Shown in pieces: positions 13,909 through 21,563 of a stretch of DNA of 21,563 bases. Source of the DNA: Acidimicrobiaceae bacterium. GTDB taxonomy: Bacteria > Actinomycetota > Acidimicrobiia > Acidimicrobiales > Bog-793. The position numbers and the translations under genes are program-made. The notes under the pieces are model-generated. The model had not been told where the DNA came from. It saw only the letters and a program-made list of their open reading frames with translations, and made no database searches. The stretch is from NCBI GenBank assembly GCA_027306715.1, contig DAHUZG010000409.1, positions 1 through 21,563 on the forward strand. Direction: 5' to 3'. Within the stretch, counting starts at the first letter, position 1; each line of letters opens with the position of its first letter.

Positions 13909-16900
13909 ATGGCGTTCGCCAGGCAGGCTGACATCGGCATCAGGCGCCGCTTCACCGAGGAGGGGGTCCACCCCTACGACATGGTCGAGTGGGAGCAGCG
14001 CCACTCGCGCATCTCGGACTACCGCACCGGCGCCGTCGCCTTCGAGCAGCTCGGCGTCGAGGTGCCGGTCACCTGGAGCATGAACGCCACGAACATCCTC
14101 GCCCAGAAGTACTTCCGCGGCACCCTCGGCACGCCCGGGCGGGAGCAGTCGCTTCGCCAGGTCGTCGACCGCGTCTCGGACACGATCGCCGACTGGGGGA
14201 TGCGCGACGGCTACTTCGCCGACCAGCTCGAGTGCGAGGCGTTCCGCGACGAGCTCAAGTACCTGATCGTCTCGCAGCGCGCGGCGTTCAATTCGCCGGT
14301 GTGGTTCAACATCGGCGTGGAAGGCGTGCCGCAGCAGGCGAGCGCCTGCCAGCCGTACGACGCCCTCGTCTCGACCCCTGAAGGCCTCGTGGCGATCGGG
14401 CGGCTCGTCGAGGACGGGGCCGTCGGCACCAAGGTGCTCGATGCACACGGGGTGACACAGGTTGTCGCAGTGAAGCACAACGGTGTGAAGTCCGTGCTGC
14501 GCATCGGCACGACGACCGGGCACCGCCTCGACGTCACGCCGGACCATCTCGTCTGGCGGGTCGGTGCAACCGACGCCGGACGGTTCGTTCCTGCCGGCGA
14601 GCTGCGACCGGGCGACCGCCTCGCCTGGCACCGCGCCGCCGCGTTCGGCTCGGGCGAGATCAGCGAGAGCGAGATCGCCGGGGCGGCGCTCGCCGGGTGG
14701 ATCCCGTCGGACAGCTCCGACGCCACGGCGCTGGCGGCGCTCGAGGAGCTCGCCGCCCGCTCCGGTGTGGCGGCCCGACCGCTCGCGACGAGGGTTCCCG
14801 AGCACCTGCTGACCGCGCCGCTGCCTGTCGTCGCGGCGTACCTGCGCAGCATCTTCCAGGCCGAGGGTTATGTCTCGGTGCGCGACCGGGACGCCGTCAT
14901 CGGTCTGGACACGACCTCTGAGGCGGTCGTGCGGGGAGTGCAGCAGCTGCTCGGGCGCTTCGGAATCTTCTCTCGGGCCGGGCTCGCGCCTCATCGCCGC
15001 GCCGAGCGGCAAGGGCGCTGGTCCCTCACCATCCGCAGCCTCGGTGACCGCGTGGCGTTCCGGGACGAGATCGGATTCGACGACCCCGCCCGAGCGGGCG
15101 AGCTCGAGCGCAGCCTGTGGCTCGAGGGGGTCGCGGAGCGCCCGACCGAGTTGCTCGAGATCGAGCAGGTCGAGCCGCTCGGCGAGATGGATGTCTACGA
15201 CATCCAGACCGAGAGCGGTGAGTACCTGAGCGGCAGCATCCGGGTCCACAACTGCTTCATCTTGGCCGTCGAGGACGAGATGGACGCCATCTTGAACTGG
15301 TATGTCGAGGAAGGCACGATCTTCAAGGGCGGCTCCGGGTCGGGCATCAACCTGTCGAAGATCCGTTCTTCCCGTGAGCCCCTGCGAGGCGGGGGGACCG
15401 CGTCCGGTCCCGTCAGCTTCATGCGTGGTGCCGACGCCTCCGCCGGGACGCTCAAGTCCGGCGGCAAGACCCGGCGAGCGGCCAAGATGGTGATCCTCGA
15501 TGCCGACCATCCCGATATCCGGGAGTTCATCTGGTGCAAGGCGCGTGAGGAGCGGAAGGCCCGCGCTCTTGCCGCGGCGGGATTCGACATGGACCTCGAC
15601 GGGTCCGACAGCCATTCGATCCAGTATCAGAACGCCAACAATTCCGTACGCGTGTCGGACGAATTCATGGAGGCGGTCGTCGGCGGGCGTGATTGGGACC
15701 TCACCGCTCGAACCACCGGCGAGGTGCTCGAGACGGTGCAGGCCCGGGAGCTGTTCCACGAGATCGCGCAGGCTGCCTGGGAATGCGCCGACCCGGGGCT
15801 GCAGTACGACTCGAACATCAACAAATGGCATACAGCTCCCAACACGGGCAGGATAAGTGCCAGCAACCCTTGCTCTGAGTATGTCCACCTCGACAACAGC
15901 GCCTGCAATCTGGCCAGCCTCAACCTGCTGCGCTTCCTCGAGGCGGACGGCACCTTCGACGTCGAGGGCTTCAAGGCCGCTGTCGAGGTGGTGTTCACCG
16001 CCCAGGAGATCCTGGTCGGGAACGCCGACTACCCGACCGAGAAGATCGCCGAGACGACGAGGCGGTTTCGCGAGCTCGGCCTTGGCTACGCCAACCTCGG
16101 GGCGATGCTGATGGCGCTTGGCATGCCGTACGACTCTGACGAGGCACGGGCGACGACCGCAGCGATCACGGCGCTCATGACCGGGCATGCCTACGCCACC
16201 TCCGGTCGGATAGCGTCGCGGATGGGACCTTTCGCCGGCTTCCACGAGAACGCCGAGCCGATGGTCGGCGTCCTGCGGATGCACCGGCAGGCGGTCGGCA
16301 CGATCGACCCGCGCAGCGTGGAGCAGGAGCTGCTCGATGCTGCTCGTGAGGCCTGGGACGAGGCGGTGGACCTCGGAGCGCGGTACGGCGTGCGGAACGC
16401 GCAAGCCACGGTGCTGGCACCGACCGGGACGATCAGCTTCCTCATGGACTGCGACACGACCGGGATCGAGCCGGATCTCGGGCTCGTGAAGACCAAGAAG
16501 CTCGTCGGCGGGGGGACGATGGCGATAGTCAACCAGACGATCCCGCGGGCGCTCTGCCGCCTCGGCTACTCGGCGCCGGAGATCGCCGACATCGTCGCCT
16601 ACATCGACGAGCACAAGTCGATCCTCGGCGCCCCGCGCCTTCGCGCCGAGCACCTCCCGGTGTTCGCCTGCTCGATGGGTGACAACATCATCCATTACAG
16701 CGGGCATGTGAGAATGATGGCGGCGGCTCAGCCGTTCATCTCCGGAGCGATCTCGAAGACGGTGAACATGCCCGAGGACGCCACCGTCGAGGACATCGAG
16801 CAGCTTCATGTCGACGCCTGGCGGATGGGCCTGAAGGCGGTCGCCGTCTACCGTGACAACTGCAAGGTTGCCCAGCCTCTGGCGACGACGAAGAAGGAGA

Positions 16901-17619
16901 CGGAGTCGACCCCTTCGCCCACCGCTGGCGACGCCAAGCTGCATGCCCGCATCGCCGAGCTCGAAGGGGTGCTCGCCGACCACGTCACGGCGCCGCCGGC
17001 GACGGTGCGCCGGCGCCTCCCGCGAAAGCGCGTCTCGAAGACCTTCGCCTTCCGCGTCGCCGACTGCGAGGGATACGTGACGGTGGGGGAGTACGAGGAC
17101 CAGCAGCCCGGGGAGGTGTTCATCAAGGTCTCCAAGCAGGGCTCGACGCTGTCGGGCGTGATGGACGCCTTCGCCATCGCCGTCAGCCTCGGCTTGCAGC
17201 ACGGGGTGCCGCTCTCGACCTTCGTCCGGAAGTACACCAACATCCGCTTCGAGCCGGCGGGGATCACCGACGATCCTGAGCTGCGACTGGCCTCGAGCCT
17301 CGTCGACTACATCTTCCGGCGCTTGGCGCTCGACTACCTGTCCTACGACGAGCGGATCGAGCTCGGCATCCTCTCGACCTTGGAGCGCTCGCAGCCGACT
17401 CTGCCCGGTCTCGAGGAGATCGAGCTCGGCGACGCAGCGAGCCGCGAGCGGGAGCGGTTCGGCGAGGGCGGCGATGTCGTGCCGCCCGAGCGCCGGCTCC
17501 AGCCGGTGGTCGTCGAGAGCCGGGACGCCCCGTTCTGCTACTCGTGCGGCAACCTCATGCAGCGAGCAGGCTCCTGCTACGCCTGTCCCAGCTGCGGGGC
17601 GACGAGCGGCTGCTCGTAG
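13909..17619 (+). CDS. nrdJ: adenosylcobalamin-dependent (class II) ribonucleotide reductase, intein-containing
   Basis: Makes deoxyribonucleotides from ribonucleotides with a B12-derived radical, without oxygen. The precursor is 1236 residues; removing the intein (147-448) leaves 934, normal for the long actinobacterial NrdJ. Active-site parts: redox Cys449 (first residue after the intein, CFILAVEDEMD), radical Cys655 in NPCSE and Cys666 in NSACNLASLNL (11 apart, as in the Lactobacillus enzyme), and APTGTISF. After the barrel come the TSCPD-like domain (SGVMDAFAIAVSLGLQHG) and a C-terminal cysteine-rich zinc ribbon (CYSCGN...CYACPSCGATSGCS). ATG 13909 follows GAGGAGGG (13898-13905); the upstream GTG at 13873 lies inside the NrdR box and is rejected. 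No cobalamin riboswitch seen. Confidence 0.95.
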   Translation: MAFARQADIGIRRRFTEEGVHPYDMVEWEQRHSRISDYRTGAVAFEQLGVEVPVTWSMNATNILAQKYFRGTLGTPGREQSLRQVVDRVSDTIADWGMRDGYFADQLECEAFRDELKYLIVSQRAAFNSPVWFNIGVEGVPQQASACQPYDALVSTPEGLVAIGRLVEDGAVGTKVLDAHGVTQVVAVKHNGVKSVLRIGTTTGHRLDVTPDHLVWRVGATDAGRFVPAGELRPGDRLAWHRAAAFGSGEISESEIAGAALAGWIPSDSSDATALAALEELAARSGVAARPLATRVPEHLLTAPLPVVAAYLRSIFQAEGYVSVRDRDAVIGLDTTSEAVVRGVQQLLGRFGIFSRAGLAPHRRAERQGRWSLTIRSLGDRVAFRDEIGFDDPARAGELERSLWLEGVAERPTELLEIEQVEPLGEMDVYDIQTESGEYLSGSIRVHNCFILAVEDEMDAILNWYVEEGTIFKGGSGSGINLSKIRSSREPLRGGGTASGPVSFMRGADASAGTLKSGGKTRRAAKMVILDADHPDIREFIWCKAREERKARALAAAGFDMDLDGSDSHSIQYQNANNSVRVSDEFMEAVVGGRDWDLTARTTGEVLETVQARELFHEIAQAAWECADPGLQYDSNINKWHTAPNTGRISASNPCSEYVHLDNSACNLASLNLLRFLEADGTFDVEGFKAAVEVVFTAQEILVGNADYPTEKIAETTRRFRELGLGYANLGAMLMALGMPYDSDEARATTAAITALMTGHAYATSGRIASRMGPFAGFHENAEPMVGVLRMHRQAVGTIDPRSVEQELLDAAREAWDEAVDLGARYGVRNAQATVLAPTGTISFLMDCDTTGIEPDLGLVKTKKLVGGGTMAIVNQTIPRALCRLGYSAPEIADIVAYIDEHKSILGAPRLRAEHLPVFACSMGDNIIHYSGHVRMMAAAQPFISGAISKTVNMPEDATVEDIEQLHVDAWRMGLKAVAVYRDNCKVAQPLATTKKETESTPSPTAGDAKLHARIAELEGVLADHVTAPPATVRRRLPRKRVSKTFAFRVADCEGYVTVGEYEDQQPGEVFIKVSKQGSTLSGVMDAFAIAVSLGLQHGVPLSTFVRKYTNIRFEPAGITDDPELRLASSLVDYIFRRLALDYLSYDERIELGILSTLERSQPTLPGLEEIELGDAASRERERFGEGGDVVPPERRLQPVVVESRDAPFCYSCGNLMQRAGSCYACPSCGATSGCS
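14347..15252 (+). mobile_element. intein in NrdJ with degenerate LAGLIDADG endonuclease
   Basis: In-frame 302-residue protein intron that should excise itself. First residue Cys1 (CQPYDALVSTPEG, block A). Block B is GTTTGHRLDVTPDHLVW with Thr64 and His67. Block F is MDVYDIQTESGEYLSGS. Block G is IRVHN, ending His301-Asn302 before extein Cys+1. All splicing residues are present. The middle has two LAGLIDADG-like helices, LAGWIPSDS (115-123) and LRSIFQAEG (166-174), with acids Asp122 and Glu173 kept but only about 51 residues apart, about half the usual distance, so the endonuclease is probably inactive. G+C resembles the host gene, suggesting long residence. Confidence 0.93.
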
Positions 17620-17626
17620 CAGGTAG

Positions 17627-17680
17627 CGACGGGCGGCTGCCGTGGCGGTGCACTCCCGCGCGACGGGCAGCCGCCCGTCG
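17627..17680. terminator. bidirectional hairpin between nrdJ and panC
   Basis: A perfect 15-bp inverted repeat: CGACGGGCGGCTGCC (17627-17641) and its complement (17666-17680) with a 24-nt loop, eight bases after the nrdJ stop and five before the panC stop. It fits a shared terminator for convergent genes, without T-runs. Confidence 0.7.
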
Positions 17681-17684
17681 GTGC

Positions 17685-18545
17685 TCAGGCTCGGGCCGCC
17701 ACGGCCCCGAGGTTGTCGATCAACCTCGTCCGGCCGAGCCGGGCGGCAACGAGCAGGCGCACCTCGCCGTCGAGCTTCGCCGGTCGGGTCATCATCGCCG
17801 GATCGACCGCCTCGACGTAGTCGACGGCAACGAGCGGCTCGGCTGCGATGACCGCCCTCACGGCGTCACAGACGATGCCGGGATCGACCTCTCCGGCGCC
17901 GATCAGGCGAGCACCCGAGCGGAGGGCCCGGTAGAGGACGGTGGCGGCGGCGCGCTCGGCACCGCTCAGGTAGGCGTTCCGGCTCGAGCAGGCGAGCCCG
18001 TCGGCCTCCCGGAAGGTAGGGCACCCGATGACGGTCACCGGAAGCGCCAGATCCTCGACCAGGCGCCCGACGATCACGAGCTGCTGGTAGTCCTTCTCGC
18101 CGAAGAAGGCCTTGCAGCGGCCGGCGAGCGAGAGCAGCTTGGTGACCACGGTGGCGACGCCGTCGAAGTGACCCGGCCGCGCGGCCCCCTCGAGCACCTC
18201 GGCGAGGCCGGTGACGTGGACGCCGGTGCGGAAACCAGGGGGGTACATCGCCTCGGCGCGCGGAGCGAACACCGTCGCAGCGCCGGCCTCGCCCGCCGCC
18301 GTGACGTCGCGCTCGAGCCGGCGCGGATAGGCGTCGAGGTCCTCGTTCTCGGCGAACTGCAGCGGGTTCACGAAGATCGACACGGCGACGTGGTCGCAGG
18401 CCGCAGCCGCGGCCTCGATGAGCGAGCGGTGGCCCGAGTGAAGCGCTCCCATCGTCGGCACGAGCCCGACGCGTTGGCCGCCGCCGCGGGCGCTGTCCAT
18501 CAGTGCGGCGAAAACGGCAGGGTCGGTGACAAGCGATGGCGTCAC
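17685..18545 (-). CDS. panC: pantothenate synthetase
   Basis: Joins pantoate and beta-alanine with ATP, the last step of pantothenate (coenzyme A precursor) synthesis; cytoplasmic, 286 residues. Motifs: PTMGALHSGHRSLI (30-43) with the nucleotide-binding HxGH, FVNPLQFAENEDLDAYPR (59-75), GHFDGVATVVTKL (125-137), FGEKDYQQL (148-156) and READGLACSSRNAYLS (179-194). GTG 18545 lies three bases after the panB stop, so panB and panC form an operon. Confidence 0.96.
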   Translation of the reverse strand: MTPSLVTDPAVFAALMDSARGGGQRVGLVPTMGALHSGHRSLIEAAAAACDHVAVSIFVNPLQFAENEDLDAYPRRLERDVTAAGEAGAATVFAPRAEAMYPPGFRTGVHVTGLAEVLEGAARPGHFDGVATVVTKLLSLAGRCKAFFGEKDYQQLVIVGRLVEDLALPVTVIGCPTFREADGLACSSRNAYLSGAERAAATVLYRALRSGARLIGAGEVDPGIVCDAVRAVIAAEPLVAVDYVEAVDPAMMTRPAKLDGEVRLLVAARLGRTRLIDNLGAVAARA

Positions 18546-18548
18546 GAC

Positions 18549-19436
<888 letters not shown>

Positions 19437-19460
19437 GATGCATTCTCCGGCGGTGGCCCT

Positions 19461-19515
19461 TTCCAAGTCAATGCTTGAGTTAGGTAGGCTCGTTCCAAGT
19501 AAAAGCTTGGGTCAG
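19461..19515. promoter_or_regulatory. paired direct repeats, putative LysR-type operator
   Basis: Two 23-bp near-identical copies start at 19461 and 19493 (TTCCAAGTCAATGCTTGAG and TTCCAAGTAAAAGCTTGGG cores, four differences). Each contains the dyad CAAG-N6-CTTG (19464-19477 and 19496-19509), centres 32 bp apart, three helical turns. The second extends to CCAAG-N6-CTTGG. Spacing and placement between panB and a LysR-type gene fit binding by a tetramer of that regulator to two sites. Confidence 0.65.
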
Positions 19516-19532
19516 ACGCTATCCTGGCCTCC

Positions 19533-20432
19533 GTGCCGAGCCTCGAGGACCTGAGGGTGTTCGCCGCCGCCTGCCATGCCGGCAGCCTGACCGGTGTGGC
19601 CGGCGACCTCGGCTGCACCCAGTCGGCGGTGAGCCAGCACGTCCGCCGGCTCGAGCGCGAGTGCGGGGTCACCTTGCTCGAGCGCAGCCCCCGGGGCGTG
19701 CGGCCGACCGATGCCGGTCGCGTGCTGGCCGATGCGGCGGACGAAGGGCTCGCCACGATCGCCGCCGCCTGGCGCCGCCTCACCGAGATCCGCGCCGGCG
19801 CCGACGGCGTCCTGCGCCTGGCGACAGGCGGGACCACCTTGCGTCGGTTCATGTCGCCGGCGCTGGCCGACCTGCGAGCACGCCACCCTTCGGCGCGCAT
19901 CGAGATCCGTTGTGACAGCTCCACCTCGCGCTGCCTCGACGCCGTGCGCGAGGACCGGGCCGACCTCGCCTTCGTCACCCTTGCGGGGCGGGCGCCCGGC
20001 CTCGAGCTGCGCAAGGTGCTCGAGGCTCCGTGGGTGCTCGTCCGTCCTCCCGGCTCCGCCGACCCGACGTCGCCCGATGAGCTCCCGGTCGAAGTGGCAG
20101 AGCTTCGAGCCGACGGGTACGTGGCGGTCGACTCCAGCTCGACCGGTCGCCAGATGCTCAGCACCGCGCTCGAGCGACGTGGCGCGCGTCTGGCGCCAGT
20201 TGCCACAGTCGGCGACTGGGACAGCGCGGTGCTGCTCGTCGAGCTCGGTCTCGGCTGGACGATCGTGCCGGCGACCCACGTCCGCGGCGACGCGCACCCC
20301 GGCGAGCTGTCGATCTCGCCCGTCTCGGACCTCGAGCCGATCGCCTTCGGCTGGGCGGCGCGCCGCTTCGCCTCTCTCTCGCCGCTGGCGGCCGCCTTCG
20401 CCGCCGACCTCGTCCCGCTCAGTCCCGGCTAG
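19533..20432 (+). CDS. LysR-type transcriptional regulator
   Basis: 299-residue LysR-family DNA-binding regulator. The winged helix-turn-helix is at the N-terminus: LEDLRVFAAACHAGSLTGVA, GCTQSAVSQHVRRLERECGV, LLERSPRGVRPTDAG (residues 4-62). A linker helix and a two-lobed substrate-binding domain follow (from about 92). GTG 19533 is the start that aligns with the family. It is divergent from panBC across a 96-bp gap holding two operator-like repeats, so it probably controls itself and perhaps panBC (inference). TATCCT (19520-19525) may be its -10. The effector is unknown. The stop overlaps that of the convergent methyltransferase gene. Confidence 0.92.
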   Translation: MPSLEDLRVFAAACHAGSLTGVAGDLGCTQSAVSQHVRRLERECGVTLLERSPRGVRPTDAGRVLADAADEGLATIAAAWRRLTEIRAGADGVLRLATGGTTLRRFMSPALADLRARHPSARIEIRCDSSTSRCLDAVREDRADLAFVTLAGRAPGLELRKVLEAPWVLVRPPGSADPTSPDELPVEVAELRADGYVAVDSSSTGRQMLSTALERRGARLAPVATVGDWDSAVLLVELGLGWTIVPATHVRGDAHPGELSISPVSDLEPIAFGWAARRFASLSPLAAAFAADLVPLSPG

Positions 20433-21331
20433 CTGTCGCCGCGGCGCAGCTCGTAGAAGGCGATCGCCGCAGCCGTCGCCACGTTCACCGAGTCGATCCC
20501 GGCGGCCATCGGGATCGAGACGACGTCGTCTGCCTGCTCGAGAGCCTGCTGTGAGAGACCGGCGCCTTCCGCGCCGAGGAGGACGGCGATCGTGCCGGCG
20601 CCCGATCGCCGGGCCGCCCAACGAGAAAGCGGCTCCGGCGCAGCGCCGAGCGTCGGCGTGAGGGCGGCGAGCACCACCTCCGGGCCGGCGAGAAGCTCGG
20701 CGAGGCGCCCCGGCCACGGCGTGACGCGGGCGAAGGGGATCGCGAGGACGTGCCCGAGCGAGACCCGGACCGCGCGCCGGTAGAGAGGGTCGGCGCATGT
20801 CGGGTCGAGCAGGACGCCAGCGACGCCGAAGGCAGCCGCGTTGCGGAACAGCGCCCCGAGGTTCTCGTGGTCGTTGAGGCCCTCGAGCACGGCGAGCAGC
20901 GCCGGCATCGTCCGGACCTCAGCCTCGCCATCCGTCGGCATCGCCGCCGGCTCGACCGCTGCGGCGACCGCTGCGGCGACCGCTGCGGCGACGACGTCGG
21001 CGGCGTCGGGCAGCTGCGGCCGCCGGGCGATCGCCACGACGCCGCGGTGGAGGTCGAAGCCCACCGTCGCCGCCAGGACGTCGCGCCGAGCGAGGTAGAC
21101 CGGGGCGTCGCGGGCGGTGACGCCCTCGACGAGCTCGGCGAGGACAGGTGCCTGGTGAGCATCGAGGAGGAGCGAGACGATCTCATAGGGTGAGCGGATC
21201 AGCTCGCCGACGGCGAGGCGACCTTCGACGGCGAAGACGCCTGCCTGGGTAGCACGCGCCGGCTCTTTCAGATCGCGGTAGTCGGCGAGGCGAGGGTCGG
21301 CGGGGTCGTCGATCAGTGTCGGGATCGGCAC
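20429..21331 (-). CDS. SpoU/TrmH-family RNA 2'-O-methyltransferase
   Basis: SAM-dependent SPOUT methyltransferase acting on rRNA or tRNA ribose, 300 residues. The N-terminal substrate-binding domain (about 1-105, with GVFAVEGRLAVGELI) is joined to the knotted catalytic domain: motif 1 NDHENLGALFRNAAAFG (153-169; Asn157, Arg163), motif 2 LLGAEGAGLS (251-260), motif 3 IPMAAGIDSVNVATAAAI (273-290; Asn283). An alanine/valine-rich insert (113-129) made of 12-bp DNA repeats separates the domains. GTG 21331 is the only sensible start. The exact target nucleotide cannot be told from sequence; TsnR-like or RlmB-like are both possible. It is convergent with lysR, sharing CTAG as overlapping stops. Confidence 0.9.
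   Translation of the reverse strand: MPIPTLIDDPADPRLADYRDLKEPARATQAGVFAVEGRLAVGELIRSPYEIVSLLLDAHQAPVLAELVEGVTARDAPVYLARRDVLAATVGFDLHRGVVAIARRPQLPDAADVVAAAVAAAVAAAVEPAAMPTDGEAEVRTMPALLAVLEGLNDHENLGALFRNAAAFGVAGVLLDPTCADPLYRRAVRVSLGHVLAIPFARVTPWPGRLAELLAGPEVVLAALTPTLGAAPEPLSRWAARRSGAGTIAVLLGAEGAGLSQQALEQADDVVSIPMAAGIDSVNVATAAAIAFYELRRGDS
20955..20990. repeat. 12-bp tandem repeat inside the methyltransferase gene
   Basis: Three exact copies of ACCGCTGCGGCG, in frame, coding the repeated AAAV of the inter-domain linker. Confidence 0.9.
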
Positions 21332-21346
21332 CGGTACACGCTATGC

Positions 21347-21450
21347 GGGCAGCCGGGCAGCCGGGCAGCCGGGCAGCCGGGCAGCCGGGCAGCCGGGCAG
21401 CCGGGCAGGCGGGCAGGCGGGCAGGCGGGCAGCCGGGCAGCCGGGCAGCT
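21347..21450. repeat. octamer minisatellite, 13 units
   Basis: Thirteen back-to-back octamers: GGGCAGCC seven times, GGGCAGGC three times, GGGCAGCC twice, and GGGCAGCT once. It lies between the divergent starts of the methyltransferase gene and the gene at 21519. The unit is not a multiple of three, in keeping with non-coding DNA. Confidence 0.93.
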
Positions 21451-21518
21451 GGCCAGGGCAGGGTCGGGCCGCCTCCAGCAGGTAGCGTCGACGCCCGGCC
21501 GACCCAGAGGGGGTAGTG

Positions 21519-21563
21519 ATGGACGACGGGCGATACCAGGCGGCACCAGGAGAGCTGACCGAG
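21519..21563 (+). CDS. start of an unidentified gene (first 15 codons)
   Basis: ATG 21519 follows AGAGGGGG (21507-21514) at ribosome-binding distance and opens MDDGRYQAAPGELTE to the window edge. In many actinobacteria a TrmH-type methyltransferase gene lies beside pheS, so pheS is a guess from context only; 15 residues are too few to identify it. Confidence 0.45.
   Translation, partial: MDDGRYQAAPGELTE

Noticed and set aside
13855..17202. 1115-codon open frame antisense to nrdJ
   Set aside because: It mirrors the nrdJ reading frame; high G+C at third codon positions removes stops on the opposite strand. No domain is recognisable and nrdJ is certain.
19437..19466. TTG at 19466 as the panB start
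   Set aside because: It lies inside the operator-like repeat and has no ribosome-binding site, while GTG 19436 has GGAGA at proper spacing.
21347..21450. CRISPR array
   Set aside because: Units are contiguous 8-mers with no spacers and no cas genes are nearby.

Overview
The window is about 70% G+C. GTG is the commonest start codon, genes are closely packed, and gene order and families point to a high-GC actinobacterium. The cluster mec-cysO-cysM ... murI-rph-rdgB matches the order I recall from mycobacteria (Rv1334-Rv1341), but the rhomboid gene expected between cysM and murI is replaced by a DinB-like gene. A PimB-type mannosyltransferase, an F420-type luciferase-like oxidoreductase and a class II ribonucleotide reductase also fit. 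A deep-branching actinobacterial class such as Acidimicrobiia is my inference; no rRNA is present to prove it.

Layout. 1-938 (minus): tmRNA (ssrA, missing its last two 3' bases) downstream of smpB, the two parts of trans-translation ribosome rescue. 966-2863 (plus): the CysO-dependent cysteine pathway, made of a JAMM protease (mec), a ThiS/MoaD-fold sulfur carrier (cysO) and the O-phosphoserine-type synthase (cysM). Here CysO does not stop at its Gly-Gly but carries 28 more residues and overlaps cysM. 3001-6070 (plus): DinB/mycothiol-type protein, glutamate racemase, RNase PH, and XTP/dITP pyrophosphatase overlapping RNase PH by four bases. 6244-11046 (plus): two secreted beta-propeller proteins flanking a tiny CxxC protein and a PimB-like GT4 mannosyltransferase. 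The second secreted protein fuses a seven-repeat Vgb-like propeller to a collagen-like Gly-X-Y stretch. 11163-13718 (plus): SRPBCC protein, F420-type oxidoreductase, and AlaC-type alanine aminotransferase.

13799-17619 (plus): a strong promoter, a textbook NrdR box and nrdJ, the adenosylcobalamin-dependent ribonucleotide reductase. A 302-residue intein interrupts nrdJ immediately before a redox-active cysteine, and its LAGLIDADG endonuclease looks half eroded. 17685-19436 (minus): panB-panC for pantothenate, divergent from a LysR-type regulator (19533-20432). Between them lie two near-identical direct repeats, each with a CAAG-N6-CTTG dyad and 32 bp apart, which look like the regulator's operator. 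20429-21331 (minus): SpoU-family RNA 2'-O-methyltransferase. An array of 13 octamers then precedes the first 15 codons of another plus-strand gene at the right edge.

Most of the window is housekeeping. The items I would look at first are the extended CysO next to its JAMM protease, the active-site intein in NrdJ under an NrdR box, the panB/lysR operator, and the propeller-collagen fusion.
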